This document shows, piece by piece, positions 5,717 through 12,527 of a stretch of 26,314 nt of DNA. Under the pieces are notes generated by a model that saw only the letters and a program-made list of their open reading frames with translations, ran no database searches and had not been told where the DNA came from. Origin of the DNA: a virus; IMG/VR virus record IMGVR_UViG_3300020411_000151, positions 1-26,314 of that record. One strand, 5' to 3'. The stretch's first letter is position 1, and every line of letters begins with the position of its first letter. A program made the position numbers and the translations under genes.

Positions 5717-5976
5717 TACAACTTAGCCTGGTTAGGTTGAATTGTACCAACTGGAGCATCCATCAAGACATCACCTGTTGAACTTGGGACACTTGGAATT
5801 TCTGGTAGAGCAGTGTCCACCAATCCTGGAAGTGCTCCAGTGACAGCCTCCATAACTTGAGATTTAACTCCATCAATGATTGATGCTCTATTGAGATATA
5901 CGTATAGCCCACCACCGACAACGGAAGCAGATACAACAGTAGACGCAATAGCAAGGATGTTGACAATTTTCTGCAT
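5716..5976 (-). CDS. Small membrane protein of unknown function
   Basis: 86 residues with one N-terminal hydrophobic segment (residues 5-28, VNILAIASTVVSASVVGGGLYVYL), which could be a signal anchor or an uncleaved leader. A helical part follows (SIIDGVKSQVMEAVTGALPGLVDTALPEIP), then a polar tail. It is translationally coupled to the proline-rich membrane protein downstream (TAATG) and follows purM by 14 bases, so the two membrane proteins may work together. No family recognised. Confidence 0.75.
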   Translation of the reverse strand: MQKIVNILAIASTVVSASVVGGGLYVYLNRASIIDGVKSQVMEAVTGALPGLVDTALPEIPSVPSSTGDVLMDAPVGTIQPNQAKL

Positions 5977-5990
5977 TTTAAATTTTTAAC

Positions 5991-6935
5991 CTACCCTATA
6001 TAGGTCTCTCCAATCACCCATGATTCCCAACCGTAGGAATCTTTAATCTGTGCCTTAGTATCATCAACTACTTCTGGAGGAACTACCAAACAATATCCAA
6101 TACCCATGTTAAATGTTCTCCACATGTCTTCTAAAGGAACCTCACCTGCATTACATATGTGAAGGAATGATGCTGGTACTGGCCATGAGTTCCAATCTAT
6201 CATCACCTTCATACCTTTAGGCAAACAACGTGGTAGATTCTCTGTAATACCACCACCTGTAATATGTGCCATACCAAGTATGGGTACTTCATCCATCAAC
6301 TCATCAACCATAGAACTATAAATTCTAGTTGGTTCCAACAATTGCTCCTTCATATCATCAAAGTAAATCTTATGTCTCCACAATAGATCATTGATTAAAC
6401 TATATCCATTAGCATGGAATCCACTACTTGCTACTCCAATTACCTTATCACCAGATTTAATTAATGACCCATCCACTATCTCTGATTTCTCTACAATACC
6501 AGTAGCAAAACCTGCCATATCAATATCCTTTGCTCTCGGATGTTCAGCAGTTTCACCGCCAATAAGATCAACACCTGCCATCTCACATCCCTTAATAATA
6601 CCATCAGTTATCTGTGCTGCTGTAGGACAGATAGTATTAAGTGAGATATAATCTAAGAAGTATAATGGTTTAGCACCAGAAGTAATGATATCATTAACAC
6701 ACATAGCAACAAGATCAATTCCAATGGTTGAATAGTCTCTACCTAAACAACACATATGGATTTTGGTGCCAACTCCATCTGTTCCAGATACTAAAATAGG
6801 TTCCTCATATCCACGAGGAACCTTAAACATACCACCAAATCCACCTATACTAGGTGCTTTCTTTTTCAGTTCTTCAACAAAAGCATTAGCTCTATCAATA
6901 TCCACTCCCGACTCTTTGTAATTCATTGGGTTCAT
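5991..6935 (-). CDS. purM: Phosphoribosylformylglycinamidine cyclo-ligase PurM (AIR synthetase)
   Basis: Fifth step of purine synthesis: ATP-dependent closure of FGAM to aminoimidazole ribotide. About 314 residues. Family signatures in order: YKESGVDID at the N-terminus, LVSGTDGVGTKI near residue 50 (the usual LA(S/G)GTDGVGTK), DLVAMCVND near 75, GGETAEHP near 125, GVASSGFHANGYSL near 170, HITGGGITEN near 225 and FNMGIGY near 280. It is about 30 residues shorter than E. coli PurM, mostly at the C-terminus. Two in-frame ATGs (6935 and 6926) are possible; both lie inside the end of pcyA. Cyanophage pur genes are thought to raise nucleotide supply for phage DNA. The call is firm. Confidence 0.96.
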   Translation of the reverse strand: MNPMNYKESGVDIDRANAFVEELKKKAPSIGGFGGMFKVPRGYEEPILVSGTDGVGTKIHMCCLGRDYSTIGIDLVAMCVNDIITSGAKPLYFLDYISLNTICPTAAQITDGIIKGCEMAGVDLIGGETAEHPRAKDIDMAGFATGIVEKSEIVDGSLIKSGDKVIGVASSGFHANGYSLINDLLWRHKIYFDDMKEQLLEPTRIYSSMVDELMDEVPILGMAHITGGGITENLPRCLPKGMKVMIDWNSWPVPASFLHICNAGEVPLEDMWRTFNMGIGYCLVVPPEVVDDTKAQIKDSYGWESWVIGETYIG

Positions 6936-7587
6936 CAAACAGTATATTATCTATATACGCATGAGCCCACTCTTTATCAAACCACTGGGAAAGCACACCT
7001 TCTGTCTTACGATTCATCTTTTGTTTCTTACAATAATAAACCTGATCTGCTTGACGTTGTTCTCTTAACTCTGGTTCTATAACTGCTGTCTTGACTTCAT
7101 CCAAATAGATTAAAAGCCATTCTAATAGAAGTTCTTTATAATTATCTCTCTCTTCTAAAGTATGAAGACGCATGAACTTACAGTAGGGTGAGAATATATC
7201 TGCCCATGCTGGTAACTTGCGATCATCAAAGTCATTATACTGTGCACTAACTATCTTAAGTTTATCGTAAATCTTTCTAGTACCTGTTACTGGAGATACA
7301 TCTGCTATAGCAGCAGTAATAATCTTACCATTGTCTACAATATCACATCCAAAGATAGGTAAATTATACTCTGGATAAGGATATAGGACACAATGCAAGA
7401 CTTCTAAGTGCTGTGTTTCTCCTGTCTCTATGTGTATCTTACGTAATTGAGGACACTTCCACATCTCATTAACTATGTGGACATCATTATGAAAAATTTC
7501 TGGGTAACCAGGATGCTTATATTCTAAGTCTGGTATTCTTGATACTGCACCTTTAATTAAGTGCTCTACTTCATATACAAAAGACAT
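6895..7587 (-). CDS. pcyA: Ferredoxin-dependent bilin reductase, PcyA type
   Basis: 230 residues. PcyA reduces biliverdin IXalpha to phycocyanobilin using ferredoxin electrons. The start ATG at 7587 has AGGT 6 bases upstream and overlaps the previous stop (TGATG); a longer TTG-initiated form is unlikely. The PcyA core is well preserved: PQLRKIHIE, VLHCVLYPYPEYNLPIFGCDIV, ITAAIADVSPV, LPAWADIFSPYCKFMRL, and near the end YCKKQKMNRKT and YIDNILFDEP. Glu54, His65 and Asp82 fall where Synechocystis PcyA has catalytic Glu76, His88 and Asp105. The viral PcyX enzymes, which make phycoerythrobilin, are PcyA relatives and cannot be excluded by eye. No heme oxygenase gene is in the window. It overlaps purM by about 40 bases. 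Confidence 0.93.
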   Translation of the reverse strand: MSFVYEVEHLIKGAVSRIPDLEYKHPGYPEIFHNDVHIVNEMWKCPQLRKIHIETGETQHLEVLHCVLYPYPEYNLPIFGCDIVDNGKIITAAIADVSPVTGTRKIYDKLKIVSAQYNDFDDRKLPAWADIFSPYCKFMRLHTLEERDNYKELLLEWLLIYLDEVKTAVIEPELREQRQADQVYYCKKQKMNRKTEGVLSQWFDKEWAHAYIDNILFDEPNELQRVGSGY

Positions 7588-7775
7588 CAGTGCACCTGAC
7601 AAGTTGATTCTGGATCCCAACAATCAGGACAATCCATTTCCTGTGCATAACTTTTGATCTTACGTATGGTTTTATCATACTCATATCCTAAACTTGGATC
7701 TTGAGTACGAACAACACTAGCAAAATACTCACATGCGTTTAGAATGCGAGCTATCTCTTTCTCGTGAAACTGCAT
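7587..7775 (-). CDS. Small Cys-containing protein of unknown function
   Basis: 62 residues from the ATG at 7775 (a GTG precedes it). The N-terminal half is helical (FHEKEIARILNACEYFASVV), and the C-terminus holds a cysteine cluster, CPDCWDPESTCQVH, in which three Cys and a His could bind a metal ion. It overlaps the previous gene by 47 bases and pcyA by one base, so it belongs to the pcyA operon. A metal or redox role is a guess from the cysteines only. Confidence 0.7.
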   Translation of the reverse strand: MQFHEKEIARILNACEYFASVVRTQDPSLGYEYDKTIRKIKSYAQEMDCPDCWDPESTCQVH

Positions 7776-7956
7776 CACTGGTTGGGGTCTCTGTATATTT
7801 TAGCAAAGATTTCAATCTTTTCAATTCACTCTTTAGTGTTTTGTTTTCAATCTCTAACTTTTGGATCTCTTGTTCGTAAACAATAATCATATCTTCTAGT
7901 TTAGATTTAGCAAGTTCCAGATCCCAATCCATTTGTTCATGTCTACCCTTGCACAT
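7729..7956 (-). CDS. Small coiled-coil protein of unknown function
   Basis: 75 residues. After MCKGRHEQMDWDLELA there is a long heptad-like helix (SKLEDMIIVYEQEIQKLEIENKTLKSELKRLKSLLKY, split here only by motif), then a polar tail (TPTSDAVSRERDSSHSKRM) that overlaps the next gene. A second ATG at 7932 would give a 67-residue form. First gene after the 46-base gap at 7957-8002, which carries a CTAAATA box. Probably oligomeric through the coiled coil; role unknown. Confidence 0.7.
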   Translation of the reverse strand: MCKGRHEQMDWDLELAKSKLEDMIIVYEQEIQKLEIENKTLKSELKRLKSLLKYTETPTSDAVSRERDSSHSKRM

Positions 7957-7976
7957 AAAGGTAAACCAAGCACAAT

Positions 7977-7983
7977 TATTTAG
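7977..7983 (-). promoter_or_regulatory. Possible late-promoter variant CTAAATA
   Basis: CTAAATA reads leftward in the intergenic gap and ends 20 bases before the ATG at 7956, the same spacing as the TATAAATA site has to the gene at 3183. It differs from the T4 consensus TATAAATA. I recall CTAAATA-like late promoters in cyanophages, but this single short match could be chance. Confidence 0.4.
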
Positions 7984-8002
7984 GTCTGGAGCTACTATTT
8001 AA

Positions 8003-8602
8003 TCATTTAATTTCTTCTTCACAATTCTCATTAAGATCCTCAACCATGTTACCACCTATCTCAGCACCCTGATTGCCACCAAACATTGCCACCCATCCAG
8101 CTGCTAACCAACCTACGAATGGTATACCTGATACAGCAGGTGCAGCTGCTGTTCCAACGCTAGTTCCTACAAGTCTTCCTGTCTGTTTACCACCACCGAC
8201 TGCTTCAATACATGCGACAGTTTTATCAGATACTCCACCACCTTTCTCCTCTACGATAGTGCTTGGATCTTGCCATGATCTCTTATTAGAGACAGGTCCG
8301 CCCTGATTGGTCTTACCATCCATGACATACTCCTCAACAACTTGAGTTGTATTGGTTGCTAGTCCTAAGAAACCACCCTTTCTCTTGATGTCCTTAGTGA
8401 TGTGCATTGTCTTAGGATCGTTAGCAGTGTAACTGATCTTATAACCATTCTCATCTGCTGAGACAACATAAGATGTATAATCTCCTACTGGAGGATTGAT
8501 TATTGGTAACCTGTTACTTTGCCTTGTCGCTAGTAAACCTATCATACCAACATGGGACAATCCGAAGATTGTCCCTAAACTAATTCCTATCCACTTGTTC
8601 AT
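8003..8602 (-). CDS. Membrane protein with glycine-rich C-terminus, unknown function
   Basis: 199 residues; GAGG 8 bases before the ATG at 8602. Residues 5-25 (IGISLGTIFGLSHVGMIGLLA) form a signal anchor or uncleaved leader. The middle is polar with beta-like strands (YTSYVVSADENGYKISYTA, TTQVVEEYVMDG). Residues about 130-185 are Gly/Ala-rich and hydrophobic with repeated small residues (GRLVGTSVGTAAAPAV, PFVGWLAAGWVAMFGG, GAEIGGNMV), like glycine-zipper membrane segments. The tail is acidic (EDLNENCEEEIK). It lies 17 bases after another membrane protein gene, and the two probably act together. A role at the host envelope is inference. Confidence 0.78.
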   Translation of the reverse strand: MNKWIGISLGTIFGLSHVGMIGLLATRQSNRLPIINPPVGDYTSYVVSADENGYKISYTANDPKTMHITKDIKRKGGFLGLATNTTQVVEEYVMDGKTNQGGPVSNKRSWQDPSTIVEEKGGGVSDKTVACIEAVGGGKQTGRLVGTSVGTAAAPAVSGIPFVGWLAAGWVAMFGGNQGAEIGGNMVEDLNENCEEEIK

Positions 8603-8619
8603 TTACTGTTCCTCAATAA

Positions 8620-9066
8620 TTACATTTTGTATTTTTCGTCTGTGGTTATCTTTAATGGTGCTTGTTCTATTCGTATTGTTTGTGCAGGTATAGATGATTT
8701 TGCTAGTAAAGCTTCCATTTCCTGTTTGCTGATACCACCACCAGCTCCTCCGTTTTGCATCTTCATAGTACCGTCACCTTTCTTACTAGCCGTCTGGATG
8801 CCAAAGCTAGCTAAAACTCCTGTAAAAACCGAGGCTATGAAAGTCGGATCAATTTTCTGTTGCGGTACACCTGGTATGGCAACGTAATTTAAAGTCAATA
8901 TTCCACCGCTCCAGGCAAGAACGGTAATGCGTACAAATGTACTAATGATCGCTGCTTGCTCTTCAGCATCAGGAACAATAGCAGCTTTTACTTTACCGAA
9001 GAGACCTTTCTTCTCTTTCTTAAGATCCTTTTTAGAATCTTCTTCTGGTAATACTACCTCTGGCAT
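8620..9066 (-). CDS. Membrane protein with two hydrophobic segments (possible holin-like)
   Basis: 148 residues from the ATG at 9066, which has an excellent GGAGG 6 bases upstream inside the end of regA; a longer form reading into regA is rejected. A charged N-terminus (EEDSKKDLKKEKKGLFGKVKAA) is followed by two likely membrane helices (about 42-65, AAIISTFVRITVLAWSGGIL; about 75-92, FIASVFTGVLASFGIQTA), then a Gly-rich linker (QNGGAGGGIS) and a soluble tail. Two helices and a charged terminus fit small holins as well as structural membrane proteins; nothing decides between them. One base separates it from regA, so the two are coupled. Confidence 0.75.
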   Translation of the reverse strand: MPEVVLPEEDSKKDLKKEKKGLFGKVKAAIVPDAEEQAAIISTFVRITVLAWSGGILTLNYVAIPGVPQQKIDPTFIASVFTGVLASFGIQTASKKGDGTMKMQNGGAGGGISKQEMEALLAKSSIPAQTIRIEQAPLKITTDEKYKM

Positions 9067-9067
9067 T

Positions 9068-9496
9068 TTAAACCTCCGATGATTGTTTCTTTTTTCCAAT
9101 GTTATACTTGGACTCTAAATCCCAATCACCTTTTTCCTTATAGGAAATAATCTTAATTTGACTAAGAGGTGCAGTGTCATTGATAGTAACCTTATTTGGT
9201 ACTTCAACTAGACCCCAATCACATAGTAATTGTACGATCCTATTCCTCCGTTGCACGTCATTCTGAGACAAGTTTGTCCTTTTACCATCTAGAGCAAAGA
9301 GTTCCTTAAAATGTACAATGTAGTACTGACCCTTCTTGTGTAATATATGGCATGATTGATATAGTTTCTTTTCTTTTCTAGACGCTACTCCTATTCGTGT
9401 AAGAGTTTCACGCACCTTTAGAAAGTCATCAGGTTCTCTTAGAGTAACCTCAACCATATCCGTTTTTGTCCACGATACTTCCATCTCATCGCTCAT
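9068..9496 (-). CDS. regA: RegA translational repressor
   Basis: 142 residues. In T4, RegA binds the start region of early mRNAs, including those for clamp-loader proteins, and blocks ribosome access. The match to T4 RegA is close: VEVTLREPDDFLKVRETLTRIG, KLYQSCHILHKKGQYYIVHFKE, RRNRIVQLLCDWGL and the final W(D/K)L..KYNIG block. The chosen ATG at 9496 has GGAGG 6 bases upstream within gp62 and overlaps the gp62 stop as ATGA. This gives 13 residues (MSDEMEVSWTKTD) before the point where T4 RegA begins. T4 order is 44-62-regA; here 62-regA adjacency is kept but gp44 is displaced. Firm call. Confidence 0.96.
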   Translation of the reverse strand: MSDEMEVSWTKTDMVEVTLREPDDFLKVRETLTRIGVASRKEKKLYQSCHILHKKGQYYIVHFKELFALDGKRTNLSQNDVQRRNRIVQLLCDWGLVEVPNKVTINDTAPLSQIKIISYKEKGDWDLESKYNIGKKKQSSEV

Positions 9497-9873
9497 CCTG
9501 TTCCTCCAGTGTTCAGTTTTTGTTTAATATAGTCAATTTGTTGCGGGGATAGCAGCGATAAGGCTTGTCTTGCTTTTTCAACAGAGTACCCATAGTACTT
9601 TTTAACAAGATCAAGGTTCTCAACCGTGTCCTTCTTTTCCCAAGGAGAGAATCTCTTCCTTGGTCTAACCGTATTTATAAAGAAATCATACTGTAATTTT
9701 GCAGGTAGATTGGGGCATCTATTCATCTCATTTGCATGCATAATTGTATCAATATGATGCGACATACACTTGTTAATGATATATGCTGGATAACTCTTTT
9801 CATTCAAGGGATCTTCATCCATGAAGTTGTGTTTCGTGTTGTTTATGCTGTTGAGGTAGTCTTTCAGTTGCAT
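9493..9873 (-). CDS. 62: Clamp-loader small subunit gp62
   Basis: 126 residues, shorter than T4 gp62 (187). Part of the gp44/gp62 loader that opens and places the gp45 clamp. Recognition rests on the FFINTVRPRKRFSPWEKK block (compare AAVPRGKRYGKWAK in T4), the helix after it (LVKKYYGYSVEKARQALSLLS) and position directly before regA. It starts at 9873, overlaps the 73-residue membrane gene by 59 bases, and ends in the ATGA shared with regA. Sequence likeness to T4 is low outside the central block, so context carries weight. Confidence 0.85.
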   Translation of the reverse strand: MQLKDYLNSINNTKHNFMDEDPLNEKSYPAYIINKCMSHHIDTIMHANEMNRCPNLPAKLQYDFFINTVRPRKRFSPWEKKDTVENLDLVKKYYGYSVEKARQALSLLSPQQIDYIKQKLNTGGTG

Positions 9874-10036
9874 CGTTCCAATGTCTTATATTACCTGCGA
9901 TAATAAAGCAGTTAGTTACTACTAACTGTACAAAGATAACAGTTCTGATGACGCAGATAATATCATCATACTTCTTTGTGGTTTCATCTTGGAAGGAACC
10001 TAAAGCATACTTCCATACTTTCCATAAAGTTTTCAA
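9815..10036 (-). CDS. Small membrane protein, TTG start
   Basis: 73 residues. A charged N-terminus (MKTLWKVWKYALGSFQDETTKKYDD) leads to one membrane helix (IICVIRTVIFVQLVVTNCFIIAG) and a basic, polar C-terminus. The start is TTG, overlapping the stop of the previous small gene as TTGA, which mirrors the ATGA/GTGA couplings elsewhere in the window. No ATG is available before the membrane helix. I recall similar short proteins next to gp62 in other cyanomyoviruses. Function unknown. Confidence 0.78.
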   Translation of the reverse strand: MKTLWKVWKYALGSFQDETTKKYDDIICVIRTVIFVQLVVTNCFIIAGNIRHWNDATERLPQQHKQHETQLHG

Positions 10037-10176
10037 TCAAACACCGCCGTTACACCTAATACCTTTGCGTTAGGATTTCTGGCAAGAGCAACCTCCCTTG
10101 CTTCTTCATAGTTGCGACAGATTACCTTTTCGGTAAATACTTGACCTGCCACATAAAGTCTGACTTCACATTTCAT
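10033..10176 (-). CDS. 47-residue conserved-looking small protein
   Basis: Read by hand from the ATG at 10176: MKCEVRLYVAGQVFTEKV, then ICRNYEEAREVALARNP and NAKVLGVTAVFD, stop TGA at 10035-10033. The beta-beta-alpha-beta pattern and ARNPNA motif make a plausible compact domain. It overlaps the end of dam by 11 bases and the TTG of the next gene by 4 bases (TTGA), filling the gap between them exactly, which supports that it is real. I recall close relatives in T4-like cyanophages. Function unknown. Confidence 0.8.
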   Translation of the reverse strand: MKCEVRLYVAGQVFTEKVICRNYEEAREVALARNPNAKVLGVTAVFD

Positions 10177-10993
10177 AGTTCATTAATACCAATTCTTTTC
10201 TATCGTTCTGATCTTTCATGTAATCACCCACAGAACGCATGGTGTAAGTGTGATTAAATTCAGCAGCAGCCCAGTACTTAAAGCGATCTCTAATACACTG
10301 ACTACTATTATAACTGATCATTTGCTTACAACAGTAATTGTCACAAGATGATGCAAAGGCATCATGATCAAAATACTTATGCATAGTACCCTTCTTACCA
10401 TAAAGAGCATCACCTATCTCATATGGTGGATCCAAATATACAAATGCCTTGTCGTTATCATCTAACAATGCACCAAAATGATAGTTGGTAATCTGCCAAT
10501 GTTCAATCAATTCTGTATATCCTGGAAGTCTTTCAATACCTCTGTATGAGAAGTTGGATTCACTTGCTTGTTTTGAGAACGAGGAAGACTCAGTAAGACC
10601 ACTAAAGGAACACTTGTTAACAATGTAAAAAGCAACAGCACGGTCTTTCTCGGAGACTGATTTGTCATTTATCTTCTCCTTAGATTCAGCAAATAAATTC
10701 TTAGCAGAGTCTGGATCTGGATGAAAGTTCTTTGCCTTTGTTAATTCAGTATAAAGGTAGTTACCTTCATGTTGTAGTTGTTGCCAAAAATTAACAAGAG
10801 GTTCATACAAATCATTAACCCAGATCTTAAGTTTAGGATAAGTCTTAGTAACATGTAATGCTACTGATCCACCACCTAAGAATGGTTCACGATAGATATC
10901 AAATTTGCTTAAATCTGGCATGTGTTTTGCCAACTTAGGCACTGCTCTAGATTTACCACCAGGATATCTGAGTGGTGTTTTCAATGCTTTCAT
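10166..10993 (-). CDS. dam: DNA adenine methyltransferase, Dam/D12 class
   Basis: 275 residues. Transfers methyl from AdoMet to adenine N6 in DNA. Motifs: PLRYPGGKSR at residues 7-16 (D12-class start), REPFLGGGSVAL near 36 (AdoMet-binding FxGxGS-like), VNDLYEPLVNFW near 60 and the catalytic FVYLDPPYEIG near 190. T4 Dam (259 residues, GATC) has the same order. The recognition site cannot be read off. It starts in an ATGA overlap with pyrE. It lies within a block that separates gp62 from gp44, so it may be an acquired gene. It might protect phage DNA from host restriction or mark its own DNA; both are inference. Confidence 0.93.
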   Translation of the reverse strand: MKALKTPLRYPGGKSRAVPKLAKHMPDLSKFDIYREPFLGGGSVALHVTKTYPKLKIWVNDLYEPLVNFWQQLQHEGNYLYTELTKAKNFHPDPDSAKNLFAESKEKINDKSVSEKDRAVAFYIVNKCSFSGLTESSSFSKQASESNFSYRGIERLPGYTELIEHWQITNYHFGALLDDNDKAFVYLDPPYEIGDALYGKKGTMHKYFDHDAFASSCDNYCCKQMISYNSSQCIRDRFKYWAAAEFNHTYTMRSVGDYMKDQNDRKELVLMNYEM

Positions 10994-11511
10994 GTGAAAT
11001 CTTCAATAGTAAAGATACTCTTTAGTTCTAGACCTGCTTCCATTATAGCATGCTCTCCCCCTTCCTGTCTATCAACTATCGTAACAATTCTTTCAACCTG
11101 ATAACCTGCTCTCCTCATTATATCTGCTGCCTTAATTGCTGAACCACCTGTAGTAATTACATCCTCTAGAATAGTGACTCTAGAACCTTCTACTTGAGGA
11201 GGACCTTCAATCCATGCTTGAGTTCCATGTCCTTTAGGTTCTTTACGGACAATAAATGCATCCAGTTTACCATAAGATGCTAATGCCACACCTGCTACAA
11301 GAGGATCAGCACCTAGTGTAAGACCTGCTACTGCTGAAGAATTCTCTTCTACCATCTCATACATTAAAGAAGAGATAATACGAAGTCCAGTACCTGATAA
11401 GGTCAGGTTCTTACAATTAATATAATGTTCACTCTCTATTCCAGATGAAAGTTTGAAGTCACCCTTCTTGTAGCACTTCTCCTTCATCAGTTTCAATAGT
11501 TCTTGCTTCAT
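10990..11511 (-). CDS. pyrE: Orotate phosphoribosyltransferase PyrE
   Basis: 173 residues. Makes orotidine 5'-monophosphate from orotate and PRPP in pyrimidine synthesis. The signature regions are FKLSSGIESEHYINCK at residues 19-34 (substrate loop), LTLGADPLVAGVALAS near 65, FIVRKEPKGHGT near 86 (flexible catalytic loop, with Lys and His) and the PRPP-binding VTILEDVITTGGSA near 110. It is slightly shorter than bacterial enzymes (about 200-215). The start at 11511 lies inside the small gene at 11459-11593, and the end overlaps dam as ATGA. It fits the nucleotide-supply theme with purM. Confidence 0.94.
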   Translation of the reverse strand: MKQELLKLMKEKCYKKGDFKLSSGIESEHYINCKNLTLSGTGLRIISSLMYEMVEENSSAVAGLTLGADPLVAGVALASYGKLDAFIVRKEPKGHGTQAWIEGPPQVEGSRVTILEDVITTGGSAIKAADIMRRAGYQVERIVTIVDRQEGGEHAIMEAGLELKSIFTIEDFT

Positions 11512-11593
11512 TCCAATGCTTGATTAGTAGTTTCAATTCTGAGATCCGATCCTCAGCACGGTTAATCTTTTCGTCAAGATGACTATTTGACAT
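11459..11593 (-). CDS. 44-residue helical small protein between gp44 and pyrE
   Basis: Read by hand from the ATG at 11593: MSNSHLDEKINRAEDRI, then SELKLLIKHWNEARTIE and TDEGEVLQEG, stop TGA at 11461-11459. It is a single predicted amphipathic helix (I10, I17, L20, L23, I24 heptads). It overlaps gp44 by 11 bases and pyrE by 53 bases, and is the only frame that covers the otherwise untranslated 71-base gap between them. Short length keeps confidence moderate. Function unknown. Confidence 0.55.
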   Translation of the reverse strand: MSNSHLDEKINRAEDRISELKLLIKHWNEARTIETDEGEVLQEG

Positions 11594-12527
11594 TACATTC
11601 CATCATTAGTTGAGTAAGACATGCCAAAAGATTGATTTCTTGATCAGCAACAAACGCTGCTTTATACTGATAGTCAGCAATGATCAAAACCATTGCAGCA
11701 ATACTTTGCTGCTCCAACTTAGTATATAGGGTATCATAGATCTGTCTGTATAGACTCGTAACATCGTTATCAATATTATGAACAACCCATGATTTAACGT
11801 TAGTAAAATTCTTCTGTTTCAATGCTTCAACTAACTTATCCATCTTAGCATCACCAATAATGGATAGGATACCACTATCAATTCTACCACCTGCTGCATA
11901 GCGTTGTAGTTCATTAAGAACTCTTCTCCAGTCAGGGAAATATTTCTTGATCAACTCAGCAACTACCTTCATCTCAAACTCAACATTCTCTGTACCGAGA
12001 ATAGTATTAACACGTTTGAAGAACTGCTGAGACAGTTCCATTTTTGCCTTACCAGTTATACCAAATTCAACAACGCTACAACGAGAATGGAGGGGTTCAA
12101 TGATACGGTTTTTGTAGTTGCATGTAAAGATGAAACGACAGTTCTTTTGAAACTCTTCAATGCTTGCACGTAATAGTAACTGGACATCATTGGTGGTATT
12201 GTCTGCCTCATCAATAATGAGTACTTTATGCTTACTCCCACCAACCAAAGACACAGTAGAAGCAAAGGTCTTTGCCTGATTGCGTACAGTGTCCAAGAAT
12301 CTACCTTCATCAGATCCATTAATGACGTAGTAATCTGCTCCCAGTTCATTACATAATGCTTTTGCTACTGTTGTCTTACCAACTCCAGGCGGACCTGCTA
12401 ACAACAAGTTTGGTATCTCACCTTTATCTAGGAAAGATTTGAATGTATCCTTTACAGATTCTGATAGGATACAATCTTCAATTTTTGTGGGTCTGTACTT
12501 CTCTACCCAGAGGAAATCAGATGGCAT
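11583..12527 (-). CDS. 44: Clamp-loader ATPase gp44
   Basis: 314 residues (T4 gp44 has 319). AAA+ ATPase that with gp62 loads the gp45 clamp at primer junctions. Seen: WVEKYRPTKIEDC at residues 7-19, Walker A GPPGVGKTT near 46, Walker B VLIIDEADN near 105, sensor 1 region CRFIFTCNYKNRI near 130 and the SRC arginine-finger motif LHSRCSVVEF near 148. A helical collar domain follows. The start overlaps the upstream oxygenase gene by 11 bases; the Shine-Dalgarno sequence is weak. Unlike T4, gp44 is separated from gp62 by five genes here. Confidence 0.97.
   Translation of the reverse strand: MPSDFLWVEKYRPTKIEDCILSESVKDTFKSFLDKGEIPNLLLAGPPGVGKTTVAKALCNELGADYYVINGSDEGRFLDTVRNQAKTFASTVSLVGGSKHKVLIIDEADNTTNDVQLLLRASIEEFQKNCRFIFTCNYKNRIIEPLHSRCSVVEFGITGKAKMELSQQFFKRVNTILGTENVEFEMKVVAELIKKYFPDWRRVLNELQRYAAGGRIDSGILSIIGDAKMDKLVEALKQKNFTNVKSWVVHNIDNDVTSLYRQIYDTLYTKLEQQSIAAMVLIIADYQYKAAFVADQEINLLACLTQLMMECNVK

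Noticed and set aside
8073-8306. Plus-strand 77-codon proline-rich frame
   Set aside because: Antisense of the Gly/Ala-rich C-terminus of the membrane protein at 8003-8602; the composition is the expected shadow and there is no promoter.
9672-9679. TATAAATA on the minus strand inside gp62
   Set aside because: It lies in coding sequence for the FINTVRP segment that is the most recognisable block of gp62, so protein sequence explains it; a promoter for regA here is possible but unsupported.
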